From positions 310,001 to 374,000 of the forward strand of contig CANIGJ010000001.1 of the NCBI GenBank assembly GCA_947467145.1: a stretch of DNA of 64,000 bases, given 5' to 3'. Positions 7,588-15,313 of this stretch are shown piece by piece. Each line of letters opens with the position of its first letter. Within the stretch, counting starts at the first letter, position 1. Source of the stretch: Rhodospirillaceae bacterium. Lineage in GTDB: Bacteria > Pseudomonadota > Alphaproteobacteria > Rhodospirillales > UBA2165. The notes beneath the pieces are model-generated. The model was not told the DNA's origin, did not search any database, and was given only the letters and a program-made list of their open reading frames with translations. Made by a program: the position numbers and the translations under genes.

Positions 7588-8516
7588 CAGTCGAGGCTTT
7601 TCCCTTCCGCCAAGATCCGGTCGCGCAACCACATATGTCCGCGATCCTGATCGAACCGCCTATGCCAAGCAAGACAGGCATCGTAGGGCTCGCCGCCCGC
7701 CGGAATCTCCGCGACGACAAGATCGAGTTCCGTCGCCATGCGGCGCGCCACCCGCTCGGCCACGCCCGCGATCAGATCGGAGCCCGGCACCAGATACGGC
7801 GCCACCATGAAATGTGGAATGTTGAACGCGACGCGGCGACGCTCGCCGATTTTGGCCAACGCGTCGTCGATGCGTCCGCGCGACGTCGCCGAAGGGCGAA
7901 TGGCAATATGGGGATAGGCCAGGAAATCCTTGAGCGCGATCTTGCGCACCGGTCGCCCATCCTTCGACGTAAAGGCCGGATGACCGCGATGGGCGAGCGC
8001 CATCGTGCGTTCTTGAAACAACTTCTGGAAGCGCAATTCCTTGGGCGGCGATTTCGGCACAAGTCCGACGCTAGCCTCGGCCGTGCCGTCCAGCACCAAT
8101 TCGACGCCGGCGAAATGCGCGGTCGACAGCACATCCATGTCGATCCCGGGGGCGGCGGCGAATTGCGGAGCCAGTTTCGGCAGGATGTAATAGGCCGCAT
8201 CCTCGGCGAAGGCGACGCGGAACCGCCGCGTGTCGCGCGCCGGATCGAACTTCTCCACCTTGCCCAGCACGCCGTCGATCGCCGCCAGCGCATCGCGCAC
8301 CGCGCCGTGGGCCTCCAAGGCGCGTGGCGTCGGACTCATGCCGGCACCGGCCCGCACCAAAAGCTGATCGGCGAAGAGGTCGCGCAAGCGCGACAGGGCG
8401 TTGGACATGGCCGGCTGCGATAGGCCGATGGCGCGCGCCGCGCGTGTGACGTTGCGATGCTCCATCAGCGCATCGAACGCCACCAACAGGTTAAGATCGA
8501 CCCCCGATACGTTCAT
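7587..8516 (-). CDS. LysR-family regulator, first of a tandem pair
   Basis: The protein is 309 residues with N-terminal MNVSGVDLNLLVAFDALMEH and the helix-turn-helix LSQPAMSNALSRLRDLFADQ, then the effector domain with a WHRRFDQDRGHMWLR tail. ATG 8516 is preferred over an upstream in-frame ATG because it aligns with the paralogue's start. It is divergent from the NMT1-like gene at 8691 across a 174-bp region holding three inverted repeats. As is typical of LysR proteins it probably activates that divergent gene and represses its own operon. Confidence 0.9.
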   Translation of the reverse strand: MNVSGVDLNLLVAFDALMEHRNVTRAARAIGLSQPAMSNALSRLRDLFADQLLVRAGAGMSPTPRALEAHGAVRDALAAIDGVLGKVEKFDPARDTRRFRVAFAEDAAYYILPKLAPQFAAAPGIDMDVLSTAHFAGVELVLDGTAEASVGLVPKSPPKELRFQKLFQERTMALAHRGHPAFTSKDGRPVRKIALKDFLAYPHIAIRPSATSRGRIDDALAKIGERRRVAFNIPHFMVAPYLVPGSDLIAGVAERVARRMATELDLVVAEIPAGGEPYDACLAWHRRFDQDRGHMWLRDRILAEGKSLD

Positions 8517-8542
8517 GTCGTGCCTGGCATGTGATCCCTGGT

Positions 8543-8598
8543 ATGCCCATGCGGGCATTCTATTCACCGGCTCAATGACCGGTATATGGATTATCCAT
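8543..8598. promoter_or_regulatory. Cluster of three inverted repeats between LysR pair and NMT1-like gene
   Basis: Three dyads lie side by side: ATGCCC-N4-GGGCAT (8543-8558), ACCGG-N8-CCGGT (8566-8583) and ATGGATTATCCAT (8586-8598). The last two are spaced like tandem LysR activation and recognition sites. They fill most of the divergent promoter region. Confidence 0.5.
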
Positions 8599-8690
8599 TT
8601 CTCAAATAATGCTCCAGTTGATACCGTTTCGCAATCGGCACCCCCAATTACTTCCGGGGGGCCTCAAAAATTAGGTAACAGGAGAGCGCA

Positions 8691-9584
8691 ATGAGCCGTT
8701 TCATCATCCAACCGCATGGCCGCCTGCAAGAGATGATCGCCCACGAGAAGGGCTATTTCACCGACGAAGGGCTCGATTACGAATTCAGCTCGAGCGCCAG
8801 CGAAAACGCGACGAAGAAGGTCGGCGCCGACGGCAAGGTCACCGAGATCAAATCCGGCGCCTATCAGTCCTACGAGGCCGGCAAGGGCAACAAGGGCCAG
8901 AAGTCGGACGTCTCCTGCGCCTGCCATTGGACGGTGAATAACGCCGCCGCCAACAATATCGGCACCATGTACGGCAAAGCCTATGTCGTGACGCCGGGCG
9001 GCATCATGGTTCCCAATGCCTCGTCGGTCAAAAACGCCCAGGACCTCGCGGGTAAGGAAGTGGCCGTCGGCTATCAGTCGGGCAGCCATTACACCACGAT
9101 CCAGGCGCTTGAGCCCTTCATGAAGCAGGAAGACATCAAGCTGAAGTTCGTCGGCACGCCGTGGCAGCGCGTCGACATCGCCGTCGACGGCGATCTGCCG
9201 GCCGCCAGCCTGTGGGGCCTCACCTATCTCGCGGGTGAAGCGCTGGGCTTACGCAAAGTCGCCGACTGCACATTCATGATCACCTTCATGTTCCCGGACG
9301 GCGTGGCGCTCGACGACGTCGAAAAATATATGAAGGGCCTGAAGCGCGCGCAGATGGAACTCGACCTGCGCCCCGAGAAGTACAAGCACTACTACATGGA
9401 CATGATCCCGGAGCGTTATCGCGCCAAGATCAATGTCGCCAACTTCGCGCCGGGCGAACGCATCGTCTTCCTGCCCTACACCCAGGAAACCTTCCAGCAG
9501 ACGCAGGATTGGATCCATGAGCGCAAGATCTTCGATCACGCGCCGCAGAAAGTGGATTATTTCACCGCCGTCGCCGCCGAATAA
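8691..9584 (+). CDS. NMT1/THI5-like substrate-binding-fold protein without signal peptide
   Basis: The protein is 297 residues. It opens directly in the first domain of the type 2 periplasmic-binding fold (MSRFIIQPHGRLQEMIAHEKGYFTDEGLDYEF), with VTPGGIMVPNASSVKNAQDLAGKEVAVGY and GSHYTTIQAL in the usual ABC nitrate/taurine/thiamine-precursor receptor positions. There is no hydrophobic leader and no in-frame upstream extension that would supply one, and ACAGGAGAGCGCA precedes the ATG. It contains several Cys (SCACHW). No permease or ATPase is adjacent. It may be cytoplasmic, as some NMT1-like enzymes are, rather than a transporter subunit. Divergent from the LysR pair and followed by a terminator. 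Confidence 0.8.
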   Translation: MSRFIIQPHGRLQEMIAHEKGYFTDEGLDYEFSSSASENATKKVGADGKVTEIKSGAYQSYEAGKGNKGQKSDVSCACHWTVNNAAANNIGTMYGKAYVVTPGGIMVPNASSVKNAQDLAGKEVAVGYQSGSHYTTIQALEPFMKQEDIKLKFVGTPWQRVDIAVDGDLPAASLWGLTYLAGEALGLRKVADCTFMITFMFPDGVALDDVEKYMKGLKRAQMELDLRPEKYKHYYMDMIPERYRAKINVANFAPGERIVFLPYTQETFQQTQDWIHERKIFDHAPQKVDYFTAVAAE

Positions 9585-9610
9585 AGCCTATCGACTCCTA
9601 ACCCGAGACC

Positions 9611-9643
9611 GCCCTCTCCTCCTTCGGAGGAGAGGGCTTTTTT
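9611..9643 (+). terminator. Rho-independent terminator after NMT1-like gene
   Basis: GCCCTCTCCTCC and GGAGGAGAGGGC form a perfect 12-bp stem with a TTC loop, followed by six T. Confidence 0.93.
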
Positions 9644-9745
9644 ATGGGCTCTCACCAGTTCCTCGGCCTTCATTGACACCCTCATTGAAGTGTCGGAAAA
9701 TCGCGCCAAATACGAAATGTGGCACGATTTCCGGAGGCTCACGCC

Positions 9746-10774
9746 ATGACCATCGACATGCACGCCCATTGGCGGCCCGCTTTCCTTGCCGACGCGTTCC
9801 GCGCGCGCACCACCCCGCCCATGATCGAAAAGACCGAAAAGGGCACCGAGATGCTGGTGGCCAATGGCCGCTCGCTGCCACTCGACGGCATGTTCGACGA
9901 TATGGACGAACGCCTGCGCTCGATGGACCGTTACGGTATCTCGACCGCCGTGTTGTCGCTGTTCGGCCAGTTGCAGTGGATCGAACGCCTGCCGGTCGCG
10001 GAATCGCTGCCGCTCTGCCGGCTCTATAACGACAAGCTGTCGCAATTCTGCGAAGCCCATCCGGGCCGCTTCGCCGGCTATGCCTCGCTGCCGCTCGCCG
10101 ATATCCAGGTGGCGGCCAACGAATTCGCCCGCGCGCTGGCCATGCCGGGCATCGTCGGCGCAGTGCTGCCGGGCAATGCGTTCCTGACGCGCGAAGCCGC
10201 CAAGGATTACGAGCCGCTGTTGCAGGTCGCGAACGATCACAAGGCGATCATCTTCATCCATTGGGGCCCGCGCCCGGGCGATCAATGGCCGCGCGTCGCT
10301 TTCAATGCCGAGAACGCCAATCCGCGTCTCGGCACGATCGACATGCAGGCGAGCCTGTCGTCCAACATGATCACGCTCTGCTTCACCGATCTGCTGGACA
10401 AATATCCGAGCGCGCAGTTCCACATCCATAACCTGGGCGGCAACCTGCCGTTCGAGGTCGAACGCATGGATCACCGCCGCTACATGGATACGCCGGACGA
10501 TCCCCTGCCCTCGACCCGCGTGCGCAAACCGAACCTGTTCCTCGATTGCAATTCGTTCGGCGCCAAGGCGATCGACATGGGTGTCGATCTGTACGGTGCG
10601 GAGAAGATCGTGTTCGCCACCGACGGCACCGATTTCTCGACCGAATGGACGATCAAGGCGCTGGCCGAAGCCAAACTCAACGATGCGCAGCGCGATGCGA
10701 TCTTTCACGGCACGGCGCAGAAGATGCTCGGGCATCTGACGAACCTGGCCACCTTGCAGAAGGCGGCGGAATAA
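9746..10774 (+). CDS. Amidohydrolase-family metal-dependent hydrolase/decarboxylase (ACMSD-like)
   Basis: The protein is 342 residues and a TIM-barrel amidohydrolase 2 type. It starts with the metal-binding HAHW motif (MTIDMHAHW), has IIFIHWGP at about residue 175, an HIHNLGG strand at about 235, and FATDGTDFS near 300 carrying the metal-binding Asp. Members include aminocarboxymuconate-semialdehyde decarboxylase and gamma-resorcylate decarboxylase, so nonoxidative decarboxylation of an aromatic or ring-cleavage acid is possible. ATG 9746 is chosen because CCGGAGG precedes it. Stand-alone gene. Confidence 0.85.
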   Translation: MTIDMHAHWRPAFLADAFRARTTPPMIEKTEKGTEMLVANGRSLPLDGMFDDMDERLRSMDRYGISTAVLSLFGQLQWIERLPVAESLPLCRLYNDKLSQFCEAHPGRFAGYASLPLADIQVAANEFARALAMPGIVGAVLPGNAFLTREAAKDYEPLLQVANDHKAIIFIHWGPRPGDQWPRVAFNAENANPRLGTIDMQASLSSNMITLCFTDLLDKYPSAQFHIHNLGGNLPFEVERMDHRRYMDTPDDPLPSTRVRKPNLFLDCNSFGAKAIDMGVDLYGAEKIVFATDGTDFSTEWTIKALAEAKLNDAQRDAIFHGTAQKMLGHLTNLATLQKAAE

Positions 10775-10803
10775 TAAAAGGCGGCGGAGTTTCCTCCGCC
10801 GCC
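10772..10803 (-). terminator. Terminator for the leftward pirin gene
   Basis: Read leftward, GGCGGCGGAG and CTCCGCCGCC form a 10-bp stem with a 4-base loop followed by TTTTATTATT. It lies directly after the amidohydrolase stop on the other strand, so it may also act bidirectionally. Confidence 0.8.
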
Positions 10804-10834
10804 GTCCATCACCACACTCACACTTCGATACCGC

Positions 10835-11689
10835 TTAGAACTTGCCGGCGAGATAGTCTTCGGCGGCCTGGCGGATTTCCGCCATCGTGTTCATCACGAA
10901 CGGTCCATGGCGTGCCACCGGTTCGCCCAACGGCTTACCCGCAACGATGAGGACCTTGGCGCCCGCATCGCCCGCGACGACTTCGACGTTGTCGCCCTCG
11001 CCCAGCACGCCCAGCTCGGTCTTCACCAGCGTCTGATCCCCGACGGCGACGCTGCCGTCATAGACATAGACGAAGGCGTTATGGCCGAGCTTGACCGGAT
11101 GGGCGAACGATTGACCCGCCGGCAGAACGACGTCGAGATAGGTCGGTTCGGTCACGCCGGTATCGACCGCACCCTTCGTGCCATTCACGTCGCCCGCGAT
11201 GACCTTCACTTTCACGCCGCCGGCAAGATCGAGCGTGGGAATGTCGCGCGGATCGATATCCTGATAACGCGGCTCGGTCATCTTGTCCTTGGCGGGCAGA
11301 TTGACCCAAAGCTGGAAGCCCTGCATCAGACCGTCTTCCTGCTCCGGCATTTCCGAATGCACGATGCCGCGACCGGCGGTCATCCATTGCACCGAACCCG
11401 GGCCGAGCAAGCCGACATTGCCCTTGTTGTCGCCATGGCGCATGCGACCCGCCAGCATGTAGGTCACTGTTTCAAACCCGCGATGCGGATGATCCGGGAA
11501 ACCGGCGATGTAGTCCGCGCCGTCCTCGGAGCGGAATTCATCCAGCAACAAGAAGGGATCGAGATCGGGCAGGCCCGCGCGGCCGATGACGCGGTTCAGC
11601 TTCACGCCGGCGCCGTCGCTGGTCGGCATCGCCTTGAAGGTGCGCTCGATCTTGCGGGCGGTGGTTTTCTCCAGGGTTTGGGTGCTCAT
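10835..11689 (-). CDS. Pirin-family cupin protein
   Basis: The protein is 284 residues. The N-terminal pirin cupin has FPDHPHRGFETVTYMLAG and the later GIVHSEMP, which supply the His/His/His/Glu metal site of pirins (quercetinase-type bicupins). The C-terminal pirin_C domain carries HNAFVYVYDG and ends RHGPFVMNTMAEIRQAAEDY, a typical pirin tail. Some pirins are quercetin dioxygenases, others modulate transcription. ATG 11689 is chosen for the AAGGAG 8 bp upstream. Own terminator downstream; monocistronic. Confidence 0.92.
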   Translation of the reverse strand: MSTQTLEKTTARKIERTFKAMPTSDGAGVKLNRVIGRAGLPDLDPFLLLDEFRSEDGADYIAGFPDHPHRGFETVTYMLAGRMRHGDNKGNVGLLGPGSVQWMTAGRGIVHSEMPEQEDGLMQGFQLWVNLPAKDKMTEPRYQDIDPRDIPTLDLAGGVKVKVIAGDVNGTKGAVDTGVTEPTYLDVVLPAGQSFAHPVKLGHNAFVYVYDGSVAVGDQTLVKTELGVLGEGDNVEVVAGDAGAKVLIVAGKPLGEPVARHGPFVMNTMAEIRQAAEDYLAGKF

Positions 11690-11815
11690 AGTATGCTCCT
11701 TGCAGATACACGATCTGCTCTGTTGCATCCTATATAGGCCGAACACCCCGCCCCGATTAGCCCCCGATCTGCGAAATCATCGTTCGACAGGGGTGAACAA
11801 TAACCACTCCCAAAC

Positions 11816-11883
11816 CCTCATGCTGAGCCTGTCGAAGCATGCGGGGTGCCGCTGGCCCATCCTTCGACAAGCTCAGGATGAGG
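11816..11883. repeat. Inverted-repeat element (CCTCATGCTGAGC... type)
   Basis: Left arm 11816-11841 and right arm 11858-11883 are near-perfect inverses (CCTCATGCTGAGCCTGTCGA against TCGACAAGCTCAGGATGAGG) with a 16-bp centre. This palindrome family is widespread in alphaproteobacterial intergenic regions. It lies just past the stop codon of the ThDP gene and could act as its terminator hairpin. Confidence 0.85.
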
Positions 11884-11889
11884 CGTTAT

Positions 11890-13674
11890 CTAGCCACCCG
11901 CGATTTGCACTTCGATAACGACACGCCCGCCGGCCGCCACGGCCTCGATACCCCTGGCCAGCGCCGCGTCGAGCGCCGCCTGGGTCGAAACGGTTTCGCC
12001 GTCGAAGCCCTGCGCCTTGGCGAAGCCGACGATATCGGGCGCCGGATCGGCGATGCGTTGGCCGATCCATTTATTTTCCACGGGGCGCGAACGCTGTACC
12101 GCCATGCGCTCCTGATGGACCTCGTCGTTAAAATAGGAATTGTTGTTGGCGACGATGAGCAGCAGCGGCAGGCGCATGCGCGATGCTGTCCACAGCGCCG
12201 ACACACCCATCAGGTAATCGCCGTCGCCGATCAGGCCGACGACGACGCGGCCCGAATCCTTGAGCGCGAGTGCGACGCCGACGCTATGGCCCGGGCCGTT
12301 GCCGACCGCGCCGCCGGAATCCTTGCCGAGATAATCGAGCGGATCGGAAATATTACTCGCCCAGCCCGGCCAGCCGAGGAAGGTGCGCGTCACGGTAACC
12401 TTGCGCCCCTTGGCCAATGCCGCGTCATGCGCCTTCATCCAGGCGCGTGCGAGGTCGGTCTTGGTGAGCTTATCGCCTGGCTTGCCGGCGGGGGCGCGTT
12501 CGCCCGTCAGCCAATGCGTGACACCGGCGGGCAGGCGCTTGGGCATCGTGGCGCCGTTCAGATGTTCGAGCATGGCGGTCACGAAGGTATCGGGATCGGA
12601 CAGCACATCGATATCGACGGCGGCGAGCGCCTGGTTATACGGGTTGAAGCCATTGAAGAGATACGAGTCGAGCGAAACCTGGATGATCGTCGCATCGAGC
12701 GGTTTCTGCGATTGCGATTCATTGGTCACAAGACGGAAGAAACCGGCGAGGTCGAGCCAATCGAGGCTCAGGATTACATCGGCCTGCTTGATCAATTGCG
12801 CATCCGGACCATCCGGACGCTCACCACCCAGGGGCATCAGATGCTGCGGATGATCGGCCGGGAAGGCGGCCGAATTGTGCGACGACGTGATGACGGTGGC
12901 ACCCAAAGCCTCGGCCAGTTTCACGCGGCGCGCCCAGGCGTGCGCGTCGCGGCTCACGCGGCCCACCATGATGACGGGCAGCTTGGCCTTGGCGAAGGCG
13001 GCGCGCACGGCTTCGAGCGATTCCTTGCTTGGCGCCGGTGAGGCCGGCGGCGCGTAACGATGCACCGGCGGGATCTGCACCGGGCGCTTCAGTTCGTCTT
13101 CCTGTAGGCCGACATCGAGGCAGACATAGACGGGGCCCTGCGGCTGCGTGCGCGCGATTTGATTGGCGCGCAGGATCGATTCCACCGCGGCCTCGGGCGA
13201 AGCGGGCTGATCGTCCCATTTCACGAAATCGCGGATGATGCCGCCCTGGTCCTTCGACGTATGCAGCCATTCGATCCATGGCCGGCGGCGATGCGCATCG
13301 ACATGACCGGTGGCGCCGAAAATGATTACCGGTGAGCGGCCGGCCCAGGCATTGAAGATCGCCATGCTGGCATGCAGCAGACCGACATTGGAATGGATCG
13401 CGGCCGCCATCGGCCGATCCAACGCCTTGCCGTAACCGTCGGCGATGGCGACAGCATGTTCCTCGTGCAGGCAGACGACCATGCGCGGGCTTTCGTTGCC
13501 GAGATAATTGACGAGGCTGTCGTGGAAGCCGCGATAGCTCGCACCCGGCACCAGCGCGATATAATCGAGATCGAGTTGGCGCACGGTTTCGGCGATGACG
13601 TCGCTGCCCCAGCCCATTTGCCGGTTGCCGAGATTGGCCGGCCGATCGATTCCTGTGTCCTTGCCCGAGTCCAT
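11890..13674 (-). CDS. ThDP-dependent enzyme, acetolactate synthase/benzoylformate decarboxylase-like (copy 1)
   Basis: The protein is 594 residues in the usual three-domain ThDP layout. The Pyr domain has GASYRGFHDSLVNY and LHEEHAVAIADGYG, where Glu71 or Glu72 is the cofactor-activating Glu. A middle domain follows, then the PP domain with GDGDYLMG (about 483) and ANNNSYFND, the Mg-diphosphate motif. Such enzymes decarboxylate or ligate 2-oxo acids. It is a paralogue of the enzyme at 38580 (same GASYRG.HDSLVNY, same C-terminal WIGQRI.DPAPD). It is divergent from a TctC-type binding protein, which suggests a shared regulated substrate. Reaction not determined. Confidence 0.87.
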   Translation of the reverse strand: MDSGKDTGIDRPANLGNRQMGWGSDVIAETVRQLDLDYIALVPGASYRGFHDSLVNYLGNESPRMVVCLHEEHAVAIADGYGKALDRPMAAAIHSNVGLLHASMAIFNAWAGRSPVIIFGATGHVDAHRRRPWIEWLHTSKDQGGIIRDFVKWDDQPASPEAAVESILRANQIARTQPQGPVYVCLDVGLQEDELKRPVQIPPVHRYAPPASPAPSKESLEAVRAAFAKAKLPVIMVGRVSRDAHAWARRVKLAEALGATVITSSHNSAAFPADHPQHLMPLGGERPDGPDAQLIKQADVILSLDWLDLAGFFRLVTNESQSQKPLDATIIQVSLDSYLFNGFNPYNQALAAVDIDVLSDPDTFVTAMLEHLNGATMPKRLPAGVTHWLTGERAPAGKPGDKLTKTDLARAWMKAHDAALAKGRKVTVTRTFLGWPGWASNISDPLDYLGKDSGGAVGNGPGHSVGVALALKDSGRVVVGLIGDGDYLMGVSALWTASRMRLPLLLIVANNNSYFNDEVHQERMAVQRSRPVENKWIGQRIADPAPDIVGFAKAQGFDGETVSTQAALDAALARGIEAVAAGGRVVIEVQIAGG

Positions 13675-13754
13675 GATCGCTTTCCCTGTTCTTGGCCTGC
13701 TTATTTTAGACTTTGCCGAATGTCGGCTTTGTCCTAGCTTAGAACACCTCTAGA

Positions 13755-13771
13755 GACCGGACAAACCGGTC
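13755..13771. promoter_or_regulatory. Inverted repeat GACCGG-N5-CCGGTC in divergent promoter region
   Basis: Perfect 6-bp arms lie in the 122-bp region between the divergent ThDP and TctC genes, 25 bp before the TctC ATG. This is a possible operator for a regulator not encoded alongside. Confidence 0.4.
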
Positions 13772-13796
13772 CGACGAGAAAAACAGGGAGATATTC

Positions 13797-14837
13797 ATGC
13801 GCCATCTATTGATGCTGGCTGCCGCCGGCGCGATCACTTTTTTTGCAGCGCCCGTCAAAGCGCAGAACGCCGTTGCCGATTTCTACAAGGGCAAAGACAT
13901 CCAGGTCGTCATCGGCGCCGATGTCGGCGGCTCCTACGGCCTGTACGGCCAGTTGGTCACGCGCCATCTGAAAAAACACATCCCCGGCCAACCCAATCTT
14001 GTGTTGCAGGCGATGCCGGGTGCCGGCGGGCTGAAGGCGCTCGGCTATACCTACAACGCGGCGCCACGCGACGGCACGGTCATCACGGTCGCGCATGCCG
14101 AGGTGCTGTTTGAAACCCTGCTGGTCGACGGCAATCCGTTCAACGCCAAGGATTACACCTGGATCGGCCGCATGATGGATGCCGACTTCGTCGGCTTGGT
14201 GACAAAGAAATCCGGCGTCGCCAACCTGGACGATGTGAAGAAGAAACAGGTGATCGTCGGTGCGACCGGCGTCAACAGCGTCACCGCCGTCGGCCCGCAG
14301 CTGTTCAATGAATTCATCGGCACGAAGTTCAAGATGGTGCCGGGCTACAAGGGCACCAACGAGGTCTTCTTCGCCATGGAAAAGGGCGAAGCGGATTCGA
14401 TCGCGGTGAGCTGGGTGACGGCTGCCTATATCCAGGGTGAGAAGCTTAAATCGGGTGAACTGATCCCGATCTATGCGGTGGCGGGCGAGCGGTTGAAGGA
14501 ACTGCCGAATGTGCCCAACGTCATCGAATTCGCGCGCAACCCGACCGAAAAAGCCTTCGTCGATATCTATGCCTCGAGCGCGCTGATCGGCCGCGCATTG
14601 GCCGTGCCGCCGCAAGTGCCGGCCGAGCGGACCGCCGCGCTGCGCGTTGCCTTCGAAGCCATGGTGAAAGACCCGGACTTCATCAAGGATGCGCAGGACA
14701 AAAACATCCCGCTCAACCTGATGACGGGTGAAAAGCTGAACGCCGAAGTCGCGCGCATCATGGCCACGCCGAAAGAAACGGTGGAGAACGCCAAAGCCTT
14801 TTACAAGAAGGTGCTGGAAAACATCGAGAAGCAGTAG
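13797..14837 (+). CDS. TctC/Bug-family solute-binding protein
   Basis: The protein is 346 residues with a signal peptide of about 22 residues (MRHLLMLAAAGAITFFAAPVKAQ). The first domain has IQVVIGADVGGSYGLYGQLV and PNLVLQAMPGAGGLKAL, the second VIVGATGVNSVTAVGPQ and MVPGYKGTNEVFFAMEKGEAD, matching tripartite tricarboxylate receptors. ACAGGGAGATATTC precedes the ATG. No membrane components nearby. Divergent from the ThDP enzyme, so it may import that enzyme's substrate or a precursor. Confidence 0.87.
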   Translation: MRHLLMLAAAGAITFFAAPVKAQNAVADFYKGKDIQVVIGADVGGSYGLYGQLVTRHLKKHIPGQPNLVLQAMPGAGGLKALGYTYNAAPRDGTVITVAHAEVLFETLLVDGNPFNAKDYTWIGRMMDADFVGLVTKKSGVANLDDVKKKQVIVGATGVNSVTAVGPQLFNEFIGTKFKMVPGYKGTNEVFFAMEKGEADSIAVSWVTAAYIQGEKLKSGELIPIYAVAGERLKELPNVPNVIEFARNPTEKAFVDIYASSALIGRALAVPPQVPAERTAALRVAFEAMVKDPDFIKDAQDKNIPLNLMTGEKLNAEVARIMATPKETVENAKAFYKKVLENIEKQ

Positions 14838-14928
14838 GCCCCTTTACGTAGATTACCTTAGGGCAGTTCCCCGAATTTTTCGCCGGCTTGGCGGGGATTA
14901 ACCTTCTCTATCTGGAAGGAGAAATCTC

Positions 14929-15288
14929 ATGACCGCCGCCGCTTACTCATTGACTCGACCGCTCCAGGCCAAACGCGTCTGGCATAGCGATGCGATTGAT
15001 CGTCTGTTGCTCCTATGGCCTATCGTCGCTCTGGCGACCGGAGCGACGCTCCTCTGGCTCTTCGGCTTGGCCGTCGGTGCAGCCGTCACGTTCGGCCTAC
15101 TCGCGGGATGCATGGTCGCCTTCGCCTGGACCTTCGTGACGTTGCCCTATGCACGGCTTCGCGACGGTTTGAAAACCTACGAAGTGGCGCGAACCGGCAC
15201 TTACGCGCCGCGCCAGCCCCGCCCGCGCCAGCCGACCCTGATCCGCCAGGAAGAGACCATTTACCTGATCCCCAGGTATTACCATTAA
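14929..15288 (+). CDS. Small two-helix membrane protein, unknown function
   Basis: The protein is 119 residues. Two closely spaced hydrophobic helices at about 26-50 (LLLLWPIVALATGATLLWLF) and 52-75 form a hairpin, followed by a basic, Pro/Arg-rich cytoplasmic-looking tail (RQPRPRQPTLIRQEETIYLI). GGAAGGAGAAATCTC gives a strong ribosome-binding site. No family recognised. It converges on the leftward binding-protein gene with only 25 bp between stops. Confidence 0.7.
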   Translation: MTAAAYSLTRPLQAKRVWHSDAIDRLLLLWPIVALATGATLLWLFGLAVGAAVTFGLLAGCMVAFAWTFVTLPYARLRDGLKTYEVARTGTYAPRQPRPRQPTLIRQEETIYLIPRYYH

Positions 15289-15313
15289 AGCCAAAAACTG
15301 ACTTTTTCGCCCT

